64,000 nucleotides of DNA from Hyalella azteca (taxonomy: Eukaryota; Arthropoda; Malacostraca; Amphipoda; Hyalellidae): NCBI RefSeq assembly GCF_000764305.2, contig NW_025943855.1, positions 1 to 64,000 of the forward strand, read 5' to 3'. Made by a program: the position numbers and the translations under genes. This document shows positions 22,381 to 33,618 of the stretch, in pieces (position 1 is the first letter of the stretch; the number at the start of each line of letters is the position of its first letter). Under the pieces are notes generated by a model. The model searched no databases, was not told the origin of the DNA, and saw only the letters and a list, made by a program, of their open reading frames with translations.

Positions 22381-22555
22381 NNNNNNNNNNNNNNNNNNNN
22401 NNNNNNNNNNNNNNNNNNNNNNNNNNNNNNNNNNNNNNNNNNNNNNNNNNNNNNNNNNNNNNNNNNNNNNNNNNNNNNNNNNNNNNNNNNNNNNNNNNNN
22501 NNNNNNNNNNNNNNNNNNNNNNNNNNNNNNNNNNNNNNNNNNNNNNNNNNNNNNN
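22381..22555. other. Assembly gap (175 N)
   Basis: A run of N falls between the two recognisable parts of the Penelope-like element. The missing reverse-transcriptase core could be partly in this gap if its true size exceeds 175 bases. Confidence 0.99.
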
Positions 22556-23274
22556 GGATTTATTGTTTTGTACGAATACTTTTTTCACCCGAAAAGTGAA
22601 CATGTTGCATTGTTTTTTGTTGCATTGAGATTTAATTTCTTTTGATAGTATTTTTGAATACTACGCGTCTCTATACATAATTTAAATCACTTTTCCTGTT
22701 AAGTTTGTGTACTTACATACATTAAAATACAATTTTTCAAGTGTACGAATATTTATTTCCCCCCACTGTATATAACATATTTTATGTTTGATACACCTAT
22801 TAATGTTTTTTTCTTTATGTTTCAGACTCTACAGAGTCTTATATGTGATAATTTTAACTTAATTTCCAAACTGGTCAATGTTACCCCATCACGGCTGCCA
22901 TTAGGTGGTCACATTTTGCCCATTGGGGGGCAGCACCCCCCATTTGCAAACTATGACACTTTCCTAAAATTTGTCTTTTGCATCTGTAGCTAGAAGAGTT
23001 TTACTACAATGCACCACAACCTGGAGTTATTTTACCAAAAAATAAAATTGATTTTCCACCCGGTCAAAGAAACCCCAAGAGCTGGGGTAACAAAGACCAT
23101 CACTTTTTTTTTAAATTACATCAAAACTATGAGAGACAGGAGCCAGCAATTTATGGCAAGTAAAGCTAGAGTATAGACCTGTATTTTGCATGTTTTAATT
23201 TAAGTTTAACTTATCTAGTAAAGAAAATGGCATCATTTTGAAAAAAAAGTGGTCAAAGTTACCCCACTTTACGG
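22556..23274. other. AT-rich sequence between Penelope fragments
   Basis: No RT core motif was found. Three short phrases of the type gtcaa(a)gttacccca or ctggggtaac occur (near 22876, 23082, 23252); similar phrases occur near 37320 and 46081, perhaps a low-copy repeat. Nothing else was recognised. Confidence 0.4.
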
Positions 23275-23905
23275 TACCAGGGCAAGAACCAGAGGTATAA
23301 AGTTTAGTATAAGTTTCAGGTGAAACTGCAGAAGAATCTTAAGTTTACGCTATAAATTATTGATTTTATCTTCAATTTTCTAAATGGTTTTAGAGATCTA
23401 ATCTATAAATTCAACAAATTTGGAAGGATTGGTGAGGCTACTGTTGTAGTAAGCATTTAGGCTACTGTTGTAGCGACTGTGATCCACCAGAACAACACCC
23501 TTGCTCCTATCGGGTTTACAAATGACTAGGTCTTTATTTTTTGCTAGGCCTTTCAATAAAATTGTGTCACGAGGTTGGAATCCAGAGGAAAAAACTTTAT
23601 AGGACTTGAAGCCATAAAAATGCGGGTAGGCTAAACTTTGCAGGTTGCCTAAAAATTCAGGACAATTAGGAGTAGGAACATTCTCAATGCTAAGAGCGAG
23701 TCTTTCAAAGGCTAAGAAAAATGTACAGAAGTTGAACTTGAAAACGGGTAGATAAAAATCAAGGCCAAATGCAAGCAAAAATTTAACGTGAGGTTCCAAG
23801 TTGACGGAACTGAAGTTGAAAACAACTTTGTCAGGGTTGACAGGATGAATTTCATAGTAGATGCCTAGGTTATGAAGTTTCTTTTGAGGAGTCTGAGATG
23901 TAATT
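23275..23905 (-). mobile_element. Penelope-like element: N-terminal part of reverse transcriptase ORF
   Basis: The minus-strand frame reads FNFSSVNLEPHVKFLLAFGL (the N.S...L...LL..GL motif that opens Penelope RTs), later GLAKNKDLVICKPDRSKGVV (the KPD+G.GVV motif) and TNPSKFVEF. After a stop and frame changes comes SSAVSPETYTKLYTSGSCPG, matching the LY..GS.PG segment that precedes the RT palm. The palm itself (YADD-type) is missing. Together with the endonuclease part at 21263-21960, this suggests one element of roughly 2.8 kb, 5' to 3' on the minus strand. Confidence 0.8.
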
Positions 23906-25128
23906 TTTTTGAATGCTTATGTAGATTGTCTGGCATGTTGGCATACGGTATAGCATAGGCGTTGAGGGATGAAAACAAACATCCAACTTGTAGTTAACTC
24001 TTGGCTGCCAAATCAGTTAAAATTTTCAGAGTCTTTCTTTTGGAGGATAATTCTTTGGAGAGAAGCTTGCTCTGCCAGGATTTATAAAAGTGGAGGTATG
24101 CAGGCAATGCTTGTAAAGTTTAAATCGAAGGAATTTGGGAAAAACACCATAAACTTTGCACTTCACCAGAAAATCAATATCTTTTCATTTTCTATAAAGA
24201 TATGAATTTTTGCAGACTTTTCTTTGCTTTTAAAGTCTTAGTTAATTTGGGATTTAAACAAACAAGTGATATAAATTCATTAACACGTTAGAAATCTAGC
24301 CAGCTTGATGCAGATATTTGTTCATGTGTGATAGCATTGCCACGCATTCATCATTAAACCCCTTAGGGAGTGCGGTGCACAGTGCACTTTTTCACTGGCA
24401 TATTATGGCCACACGGCGCACAGCACAAATTGATAAAATGATAATAAAAATTCCTGGTACATCTTCCTGACCGCGGGAGGGAACTATGATGCTGATGTAC
24501 AAAGGAAAATCTTTCAATTTTTGATGGTATACATTTTGAAGTCAGGTAGGGTTAGCAAACTTTAGACAGGTGAGGTGACCAAAATGGAAATGTTTCTTAC
24601 ATGTATGTGTGTGTATATATTTATATGTATATGTACGCATGTATATGCATGTATGACTTAAATTTTTTTACTTGTATTAGCTTACCCAATTTAACTATCA
24701 ATTATTATGCCAAGTTCTATAAGCAATGGCCCTCGCTTTCTGACGTTTTTCATGTTAGGTGTAACTTTTCTCTTATGCGCTGTAATGCCTAACCATTATG
24801 TCCACTGACCTTTTATAAGCAAGAATAAAGTGGATTGACTTCCATGCCAAGAGGTCCAAAACTGCAGAATCTCTCAGGCCCATCCTTGCAGTTGTGCTGT
24901 CATGTGGCTTTATGTCCACCCAGTATGGACACCCGGAAAAAAAAGAAGAACTAACCAGATGTTCAGATGGCAGCGCAGCCGTGGGTAACAAAATTGACTC
25001 GTAAACAGGCACTGGGCCCAATGCCAACCTGATCCATCAGCCTGCAATATCTACACATAGCCTCAGATCAATGAGCTGTGGGTAACTCCGGCTAACAGTA
25101 AATCCACTTTGCACAACACAGCCACTGC
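23906..25128. other. Non-coding stretch
   Basis: No gene recognised. A short impure TATG/CATG microsatellite lies at 24600-24655. The sequence before 25129 leads into a foldback. Confidence 0.4.
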
Positions 25129-25260
25129 TTCACAGCGCCAGAGTGCAACAGGCCCTACCAGGCTACCACAATGGGCGCTGGTTAGGTTAGGTTACATTAG
25201 TAGGAGCCTGTTGCAGTAGGGCCTGTTACACTCTGGCCAGTTGTGCTCCGGCGCTGTGAA
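25129..25260. repeat. Foldback (inverted repeat) around ttaggttaggtta
   Basis: Arm 25129-25157 (ttcacagcgcc, agagtgcaacaggcccta) is complementary to 25216-25260, which carries a 15-base insertion. The loop contains gttaggttaggtta. It may be a remnant of a hairpin-type repeat. Confidence 0.7.
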
Positions 25261-25399
25261 CCAGTGCCCATCACTGAATGACTCAGGTTGGCATTTGCAG
25301 TGACTGCAAACATTTGTGTCAAACATTGCATTTCAAGACCTCAAAATTTTCATTGATCAAGTAATGAGGATCAGAACTTTGAATTTGTTATTACTAGTG

Positions 25400-26300
25400 T
25401 GAAAGGAAGAGGGGCACCTGCCCCATGCCAGCCTTGCCTGGCATGATGGGAATAGAAAGAGGAGACAAAGTGAGTCACCTCAACCTCATCACTCTGGTAA
25501 AAGAATCCCATCTGACCTACTTGACCAAAGCCAGCTCTCACTTAACTCTGCAACAGTAAGTCCCAATGACCATCCATCTCTTCCAGAACTGTCTTTGCTA
25601 AGCCAAAGCTCCTTAACAATTCAACCAAGTCTCCCTCTTCTTCCAAGCTCCAATAGCCAACCTGCCTGCTCAACTGCTACTGAATCTTCAGAGCCTGTAT
25701 CTATTTTAAATCATTCTGCAACAAACACTAATCATTCCAAGTTTGAGGGATACGAGAGCTCATGCCCCAATCAGCCCTACGATGATGATTCGGACTCAGA
25801 CTCGGTCATTACTGCAGTCAAAGAAATTATGCTAACTTTGATGTACTATTTCAATGCATAATCCTATAATTCTTGTTGAACCTGTTCCACAACATGACAG
25901 TGGAGATACTCAGCTTGATTTGACAAGATTTCTTTCAAATAGCTTAGCTCGTAGTAAAGCCTTGGCTAACTTTCTATTTGGGAAGACTGGCATTGCAAAC
26001 ATGTCAAAGAATGCTGCTCAAAATTTACTAGTCATTGCCATGAAATCTTCAGATAATATCTCCTCCCTTTTAGAAATGGAGAGCCTATGGCCGTGGAAGG
26101 TCAAATGTAGACTTCCGGCAACCCAAACAACTTTTGTAGGAGTTATTGATCCCTTTGGCAAAGGAGTCACCAACGAAGAACTTTCACAAGCCCTGGCCTC
26201 TGAAGGATATCAGGGAGCCATTGCTGAAAGAATTTTCAGAGGACAAGAGCCCATCATGACCTCTATGTTCAACATTAGTAGTCACTCAAAATTTCTATGC
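25400..26300 (+). mobile_element. LINE ORF1 (gag-like) fragment, frameshifted
   Basis: Two overlapping frames carry a Ser/Thr/Pro-rich N part with an acidic DDDSDSD stretch (25595-25850). After a frame change they carry LANFLFGKTGIANMSKNAAQ, then WPWKVKCRLP and GVIDPFGKGVTNEELSQAL (25854-26250). The block LANFLFGK.GI..MS.N is shared with a second copy at 31051-31200 (LANLPFGKAGIDHISRN). The WKVKCRLP...GVI pattern is typical of ORF1 proteins of RNase H/Jockey-type LINEs. No ORF2 follows, so it is truncated. Confidence 0.65.
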
Positions 26301-26717
26301 GTAGACACTAATGTTGTATATACACATAGCAAAATGTATATTGCTATGCTTTTACACTAATATTGAGTGAAATGTTCTGGACAAAAAATGCTCTCTAAAA
26401 ATAATGGCTTTCATATCCATACAGTGGAATTGTTTTATCCATGCATGATGTTTTATATTTCTGTTTTATATGCTGTATTCAAATGTAGCCAAATTGGGTG
26501 CATCAAAAATTGCTTAAAATTGCATTGAGCAAGCAATTGTGGGCTCAAGTAGTTTGAGGCAGGTTAATTTTGTTGCAAATGATGAAATTTAAGAATTCAT
26601 TTTGAGCCTCTACTGCTCTCTACAATTTTGTATATCCATCCAGTTCTATTACAATTGCTGCCAAAACTATAGATTAAAAACTTTGACCTCAGTGATTCAT
26701 AATTATCAAAGCATTTG

Positions 26718-26850
26718 ATGATGGCATCCATTACCAAAGAATGTCGTGTAGTGCTGCACCAGCTTTCCGATGCTGCAGTCTGGAAAGGCAAATGCCCAGA
26801 GCAGAGCCTCACTCAAGCATCTCCTGGCGGCAGGAAAGTTAAGTCTGAAG
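26718..26850 (+). CDS. C2H2 zinc-finger gene, exon 1
   Basis: The exon starts ATGATG at 26718 and runs to donor GAAG|GTAAGC, leaving with 1 base. It encodes MMASITKECRVVLHQLSDAA and ends GGRKVKSE. No domain is recognised (not a KRAB, BTB or ZAD box). It joins in frame to 27166 (G + CC gives Ala). It is assigned to the zinc-finger gene because all phases match through four exons and the next exon carries IKQEP/IKEEP sumoylation-type motifs typical of zinc-finger regulators. Confidence 0.65.
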
Positions 26851-27165
26851 GTAAGCCAGATTACATGTGTCTCAGTAATCACTTGTTACTATGCTGAGGA
26901 GTAACTGAGGTTTTGTTAGTTTATCAGATTTAATTTTCATTTGTATTTATTTCTTTGGAGTTTTAATACAAGATTTGATATCATTGTGTGGGAATATGCC
27001 ACCTCATAAGTCTCACTCATCTGAGCAATATTGTTGGAGGTCAGCCCCATTTAACTTTTTGTCTAATACTCACATGAATCATTACTCTGGTGAACATTAT
27101 ATTTACTGTGAGATCTCTTGCTCCATAGCATAGTGTTACCAGACATTAATGTACTTATTTTCCAG

Positions 27166-27287
27166 CCCAGGAAAAAACTGACCCTCCACCAGCCCTCAAA
27201 GTTTCTGCTATCTCCATCAAACAGGAGCCTGAGAATGAAACAGAAGAAGTATCCATCAAAGAGGAACCATTCTTATATGGAAGTGAG
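27166..27287 (+). CDS. C2H2 zinc-finger gene, exon 2 (SUMO-motif acidic region)
   Basis: The acceptor is ttattttccag; the exon enters with 2 bases and ends in phase 0 at GAG|GTAGTT. The translation includes ISIKQEPENETEEVSIKEEP, two psi-K-x-E sumoylation consensus sites in an acidic, disordered stretch. The donor is weak; if it is not used, the frame runs only 11 more codons to a stop. Phase 0 fits exon 3 (29363) and its duplicate. Confidence 0.65.
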
Positions 27288-27577
27288 GTAGTTGGAGTTG
27301 AAATGCAAATGTTTAGCTAAGCTAATCATTTGAAGTGCCTGCATAGATTTTCCTGGAAAAAATTGGTAGAATGCTATTTCTGTAATTAAATCTTCAAATT
27401 AGGCATAATGAAACAAATCATAACCCAGTATTAAATCTGAAGCATAAAGAAATAATTGTGTATGGAGCCCCCTCATCTTGATTCAATAATTGGTCGCAAG
27501 TAATGGAAAATTTGATTTCTTATTACTTAGGGTACATTAAATTTGTTATTTTAAATCTTATTTCACCATTTTATCCT

Positions 27578-27610
<33 letters not shown>

Positions 27611-29362
27611 TTTGAATTAAAATGAAACGTGATGGTTTATGTTGGCAGGAACCATGCCAAACTGTCCAAATTATTTTCAAAATACTTTTTCCTTTCTTGT
27701 CAATGAATGAATAAGAACAGAGCAGAAAATTGCTAAGAATAATACAGGATAACATGTCAATAATAATATTGGATAACATGTAATGTCAATATAATACAAA
27801 TAAAGTTTTCCTTCAAAATTTGTGAATGCCAATTTGATCACAAAAACTTACTAAAAATGTGTACTTGCTTCTAAAATTCTGACTTTTGCAAAGAGGCTAG
27901 TGAAATATTTGCATTAGTATGAAGCAGCAATACAAGGAGACTTTTTATAGCCAATAATTTGTGATGCTATCATATTCATGTACATTTAAGGGGACAGTTA
28001 CAGTCAAAAAACACTTTTTTATTTACAGATATTATGTATATTACTATTATTAAAACTTTGTACTCATATGTAAAACAGAAATCGAGACATTTTTGTTTGC
28101 GTGAATATTTTGAAAAAATGAAAGAAAACATGAAATCAACAGAAAACAGCAAAAATGGGGGTACTTTAACAAGTTAATAACTTTTGCAAACCACATGCTA
28201 CCACGTTAAAACCCATATCATTCGATTTGTAACAATATTATCTAGTGGCTCTAGAGCCCCAATTTTTTATTTTCCTCATCGTTTTTCTTTTACAAACGTT
28301 TTTTCTATTATTCCACATTAATTCCATTATTCCTCCTCAACTCCCCCCATATATGGTCAAAACATGCACAAATTAAAAAAAGGCTCCCATAAAGCCACTA
28401 AGTATGGTCTTTACAAATCAAATGGTAGGTATGTCTTTCATTACTGCAGCTTGAATACTGCAGAAGTTATCATGTTTTTAAGATGGTTTTTTCAGATTTT
28501 TAAATTTTGCAAGGAAGCCAAATAAAGTAAAATTTATTGAAAAAAGGAGAATATGCTAAAAAAATTCTTGATATCATAGTCCAAGCTTTTCTGTTGCCAA
28601 TTATTTGCATTTTGGGTACCAACTCGCATCTTTAGACTTATTCTTGTCTAGTTTACCGTGAATAATAAGCTATAAATTGGACAATTATATTTATATATAG
28701 GTATTTAAATATAAATATTCATTTTAATTAAGTTTTAACTGCATTACACAAAAATTATAGCATGTACATCCATGGTAGTAGCTTTGTTAAATGCGTCTGG
28801 TTTGTAGCTTTCAAATGAGTGCAAACACTTTACAATTAACACACATACGTAATGATATATAAATACCATTTTTCAAAATAAAATTTGTAAATATATTTCT
28901 AAAGTGGTCATGTTATGAATGTCCATACAGCCTTTTGCAATAATTATTGCATTTACATCCATGGTAGTAGCTTTGTTGAAGGCTTCTCGTTTGTAGCTTT
29001 CAAACAAGTGCAAAGACTTTGCAATTATCAAGAATAGTGATCTATCAGTACAGATTCAATTTAAATAAATCTGTGTACATATTCTTAAAAAATGTTCATT
29101 TTATATCTTATTGAAATTACTTTACGAAAAAAATAGATCACGCTCAGACATGCGGTTTGCTACCTTAGACGTGCCTCTTCAGCAGCTACAAAATAAGCTA
29201 AGAAAACAGAAAAGCCAAAATTTTTTATTTATAACCATAATGGTCCATTTAAGAAGTTAGGAACTTGCAAGGAAGTCTTTGAGGAGTTGTATATCATATC
29301 ATTCTTCATAAAGTACACATCTGACTGCAGCCAAATCATTATTGTCCTCCACATCCCTCCAG
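27288..29362 (+). other. Intron with repeats
   Basis: This contains a (GTA)n microsatellite at 27581-27610. It also contains a segment (about 27985-28470) that is a diverged relative of 47750-48170. Finally it holds a two-unit tandem repeat of 189-bp period starting at 28765 and 28954 (both tacatccatggtagtagctt). No coding exon recognised. Confidence 0.6.
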
Positions 29363-29497
29363 GCTTCTTCAACTGCACATCTCAGCCCTGCACCTGCACT
29401 CTCCTCTTGTGTGCCATGCAAGACAGAAGCCCAAGTTGAGGCTCATAACACCCACCCAGACTCCTCACAGAACATTTCTTCTCTGTTATTAAATCAG
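29363..29497 (+). CDS. C2H2 zinc-finger gene, exon 3 (copy a)
   Basis: The acceptor is acatccctccag and the donor CAG|GTATGT, both strong. It is 135 bp, exactly 45 codons, phase 0 to 0. It encodes a Ser/Pro/Ala-rich stretch (ASSTAHLSPAPALSSCVPCK ... SSLLLNQ) with no fold recognised. An identical exon lies at 31976-32110; because it is phase 0-0, either one, both or neither could be spliced in without a frameshift. Confidence 0.65.
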
Positions 29498-29867
29498 GTA
29501 TGTAATTATTTTTTTTTATTTCAGCTTTTCGTGATTTACACTACGTACACTATGAATTTTTGAGAGAACTTCCCAAAAATTTCAAAATTGCCAATGTTTT
29601 GTTTTATTGTCAGGATTTGAATACAAAATAGGCAACTTGGAGAATACTTGGAGTTAAACTGGTACCTTTTCCTCATACATTTTTAACCCTGCAAGTGAAA
29701 TTTGATTATTTTTGATATTCAGAAATAGATGGCAATATCTTTGATTCCCCTAAGTAAGGACCAAATCCTTGAACAAGATATCTAGTTTAAACAGTGTAGG
29801 GAGATGAATAAATGAGCTCGAATCTGTTACATTCACTGTAACATCGTCTTTGGTGTTCATTATTAAA

Positions 29868-31240
29868 TTGCAACACGCCTGGTAGAACGCATGATAAAAA
29901 CCGCCTGTGCAGCTCACCTGGAAGCCTTGTGCAATACGCCAAGTAGAAACACGTCAAAACGCCTGTGCAACACGCCTCAGCGTTTGCACTTGTCCACTTT
30001 CTAAGAGGAGTGAGCTTCAATTATTCACTCGAGAATTCTTGCAAGAACATTCGCACATCATAAATTCTATTTATTCGTAATTTTTTTATTTTCTTATAAA
30101 TTATAATTGTAATTGAGTTGGGAACAAAGTTTAACAGAATATTTACATAGATTGTAACAGGAAATTTCAGTCAATATTGATCGGATAGCTCCGATCTCGA
30201 ATGATTAGATTTTAGACCACTAAGAAAATTACGAACATTGCAAGAAGCGGCTACTGGCCACAACTACTGTACCTAATCAACGTTGGCGCTGCTATTTTTA
30301 CTAAGTAAATGAGCTTGATTTGATACGCTACGATTTCCGGACTTACGTACGCATGGTTCAGAAAGACTAAAGAGTCAGCTGGATTCCGGTTCGAGCTTCG
30401 GTCGACTACGGACGTGTGTATAGGATAGAGTGAGTACCTTTTTAAGTCGGTGACTAAATGGGAAAGAGTCTTAATTTTGAGACGGGCACCTATTTGGAGT
30501 ACCTTGTTTGTACAAAAACCAGCAGAATGCCCAAGCCCAAAGCTAAACATAAGAAAAAAGAACAAGGAGATGGAGCATCAATATCATCCGACTGCTCAGA
30601 AACCTATTCTGCTTCCGGTGTAAGCATTACTAATCCCTCTGCAATATCCACCTCACACCTGGTCACAAATGCCACCTCTCAGCCAGACTCAGCCTTGATG
30701 ACATAGTACCACCTACTCCTAGTACTAATACAAGCAATGAGGTAACTGGTAAGAGACCACTTGGTTAATGATGACATTGAAGTCCTTGATATTGGTGATA
30801 CATTTGAGGGCTTTCATCCCACAATGGAAGGCCATATTGATATTGATATACCTGCCTCTGGGCTCTGCAGCTGCCTCACCAAAAACCAATGCTCAATTGG
30901 GAATTGGGATCTCACTCATCTCAGCCTCCCGGCTCCCGTATGGCGTACAACGTGTACATCAGTCATACCCAGAGAGCTCTGATTCAAATTCTAAAATAGT
31001 TATAGGTAATAGAGCCTGTTGCAGATCTTGATGGCCCTAATGCCCATCCTTTGAGCAAATTTTTCTCTAATGAAATCTCTCTAAGCACAGCTCTTGCAAA
31101 CTTGCCTTTTGGCAAAGCTGGTATTGACCACATTTCTAGGAACTCCAGGCATCAGCTCCTGGTTGTTTCAATGAAAGATGAATCTCCTAATCCACTATGC
31201 AGAGGGTGGATGCAGCGTCGGCAATATATGGATTTTTAAG
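29868..31240 (+). mobile_element. LINE insertion: 5' UTR and broken ORF1 (copy 1)
   Basis: It begins inside the last 5' monomer (ttgcaacacgcctggtag) and matches 38257-38999 at about 98% through the 5' UTR to the ORF1 start at 30527 (MPKPKAKHKKKEQGDGAS). ORF1 then decays: stop near 30703, other frames at 30761-30980, and a LANLPFGKAGIDHISRN block at 31090-31145. The element stops near 31240 with no ORF2. Its left edge coincides exactly with the end of the first 1162-bp block. Confidence 0.75.
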
Positions 31241-31975
31241 CCCAAAGCGTCGCCGGCCATTTTAAAGATGCGTCGCCAGGTAATTTTTAATGAAAAGCCA
31301 TTTACGCTGAGTAATGAATAAATATAAATATTCATTTTAATTAAGTTTTAACTGCATTACACAAAAATTATAGCATGTACATCCATGGTAGTAGCTTTGT
31401 TAAATGCGTCTGGTTTGTAGCTTTCAAATGAGTGCAAACACTTTACAATTAACACACATACGTAATGATATATAAATACCATTTTTCAAAATAAAATTTG
31501 TAAATATATTTCTAAAGTGGTCATGTTATGAATGTCCATACAGCCTTTTGCAATAATTATTGCATTTACATCCATGGTAGTAGCTTTGTTGAAGGCTTCT
31601 CGTTTGTAGCTTTCAAACAAGTGCAAAGACTTTGCAATTATCAAGAATAGTGATCTATCAGTACAGATTCAATTTAAATAAATCTGTGTACATATTCTTA
31701 AAAAATGTTCATTTTATATCTTATTGAAATTACTTTACGAAAAAAATAGATCACGCTCAGACATGCGGTTTGCTACCTTAGACGTGCCTCTTCAGCAGCT
31801 ACAAAATAAGCTAAGAAAACAGAAAAGCCAAAATTTTTTATTTATAACCATAATGGTCCATTTAAGAAGTTAGGAACTTGCAAGGAAGTCTTTGAGGAGT
31901 TGTATATCATATCATTCTTCATAAAGTACACATCTGACTGCAGCCAAATCATTATTGTCCTCCACATCCCTCCAG

Positions 31976-32110
31976 GCTTCTTCAACTGCACATCTCAGCC
32001 CTGCACCTGCACTCTCCTCTTGTGTGCCATGCAAGACAGAAGCCCAAGTTGAGGCTCATAACACCCACCCAGACTCCTCACAGAACATTTCTTCTCTGTT
32101 ATTAAATCAG
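31976..32110 (+). CDS. C2H2 zinc-finger gene, exon 3 (duplicate copy b)
   Basis: An exact copy of exon 29363-29497, with the same acceptor, donor and phase. If the duplication is real, tandem inclusion would add 45 residues, or the two could be used alternatively. It cannot be told apart from an assembly duplication here. Confidence 0.5.
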
Positions 32111-32793
32111 GTATGTAATTATTTTTTTTTATTTCAGCTTTTCGTGATTTACACTACGTACACTATGAATTTTTGAGAGAACTTCCCAAAAATTTCAAAA
32201 TTGCCAATGTTTTGTTTTATTGTCAGGATTTGAATACAAAATAGGCAACTTGGAGAATACTTGGAGTTAAACTGGTACCTTTTCCTCATACATTTTTAAC
32301 CCTGCAAGTGAAATTTGATTATTTTTGATATTCAGAAATAGATGGCAATATCTTTGATTCCCCTAAGTAAGGACCAAATCCTTGAACAAGATATCTAGTT
32401 TAAACAGTGTAGGGAGATGAATAAATGAGCTCGAATCTGTTACATTCACTGTAACATCGTCTTTGGTGTTCATTATTAAAAACGCTGCACTGCTTGGGAC
32501 AAGGATGGATTATTTTGGCTGCCAACAGTAGGTAGTTCTTTCATCTTGAAGTTGTCCATGGTCTGCTTGTGATAATATTAAATATCCATATTATATACCA
32601 CATATAGCAGAGTAAGTCCTACTTTATATGGTCCTGAACTATCTTCAACTGGGACATGAAAAATAGTGGATTTATATTGAGCATTAAAACAGCAAAATAC
32701 AATTTTTAAATTCATACATTAAATTTATCTCAGTAATTCTGAAAATATTGTTTCATAATATAAAATATGGGGTTGTTGTGATCATCTGAGGCA

Positions 32794-33102
32794 TCACATC
32801 CCCTGCCGAGGCTGCATCCAATGTGCGATTGCTACTGGATCTCCCCAAAGAGATGACATTAGCTGTATGCATTGATGTTGTTGATTCTGCTTTTCAAGCT
32901 GTTTAAGAGCATGTTTAGACCAGTAAGAAGTTGTGAAAGAATGTCTTGTAGATCTGGGGAATGATTGTTCGGAGGTCAAGATTGGGCAGGCATACTGGAT
33001 TATTGGATGACAGATGGCTTTGTAAGTTTGTTGTAGGTTTAGTACTTGTCTTGTATGTATGATGTTCGTGAGAGGGCTTCTAGTTTGTCTACGGTAGTTC
33101 AA
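32794..33102 (-). mobile_element. LINE reverse-transcriptase thumb fragment
   Basis: The minus-strand frame contains QTYKAICHPIIQYACPI, the usual (Y)KA..RP.I.YA.P.W segment after the RT palm of non-LTR elements, and downstream a Gln/Arg-rich degenerate stretch. No palm or RNase H is adjacent. It lies in the last intron of the zinc-finger gene. Confidence 0.5.
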
Positions 33103-33618
33103 GTTTTGTGACTTTTCTGTTGTGGTTTATGGTGGGCAGGAAAATTGAACATGGCATCAAAGGTTAAGCTGAGGAGTGTTAGCTAATGTTCAAGTGGGAG
33201 CAGCTGGGTGTTACTTTTTACTTAAGGGTGATAGAGTTACTGGGCCATGTGAGGTGTTAATGAGGGTGGTTGAGATTTTTAGGTTTTAGGTATTGGAAAT
33301 AATTTGGGTATTACCCTCCTGTTGAAGGGTAACTACACTATGGCAAAACCATAGCTTTATTACTAATCAGCATAGCAAATTTTACAAAATTAATGTATTT
33401 GACATAATATGAAATAAGAATAATGATGATTAGTAATCCTTGCATGAACCTGGTCAGACTGGATGAAAATTCCCACATGATTGAAGTATTTGTCACAATT
33501 TTCAATTTTTGTTTTGACAACTTAGGGATTTCAATAACAATCACACTTTGAAGTTAACAGTTTAATTTGTGCTGTTATTATTATGTGAGATTATTTTAAC
33601 CTATATTTTTATCAAAAG

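Larger units (their letters stand above)
28706..32480 (+). repeat. 1162-bp direct duplication (28706-29867 and 31319-32480)
   Basis: The two blocks are offset by 2613 bp and appear identical wherever compared, including flanking intron, exon 3 of the zinc-finger gene and both splice sites. Between them lies a 5'-truncated LINE (29868-31240) plus about 80 bases of unrelated DNA. Perfect identity means a very recent duplication, gene conversion, or an assembly that has strung together two alleles (with and without the LINE). Confidence 0.9.

Noticed and set aside
23398..23799. 133-codon minus-strand frame as a cellular gene
   Set aside because: KPD+..GVV and LL..GL motifs show it is Penelope-like RT.
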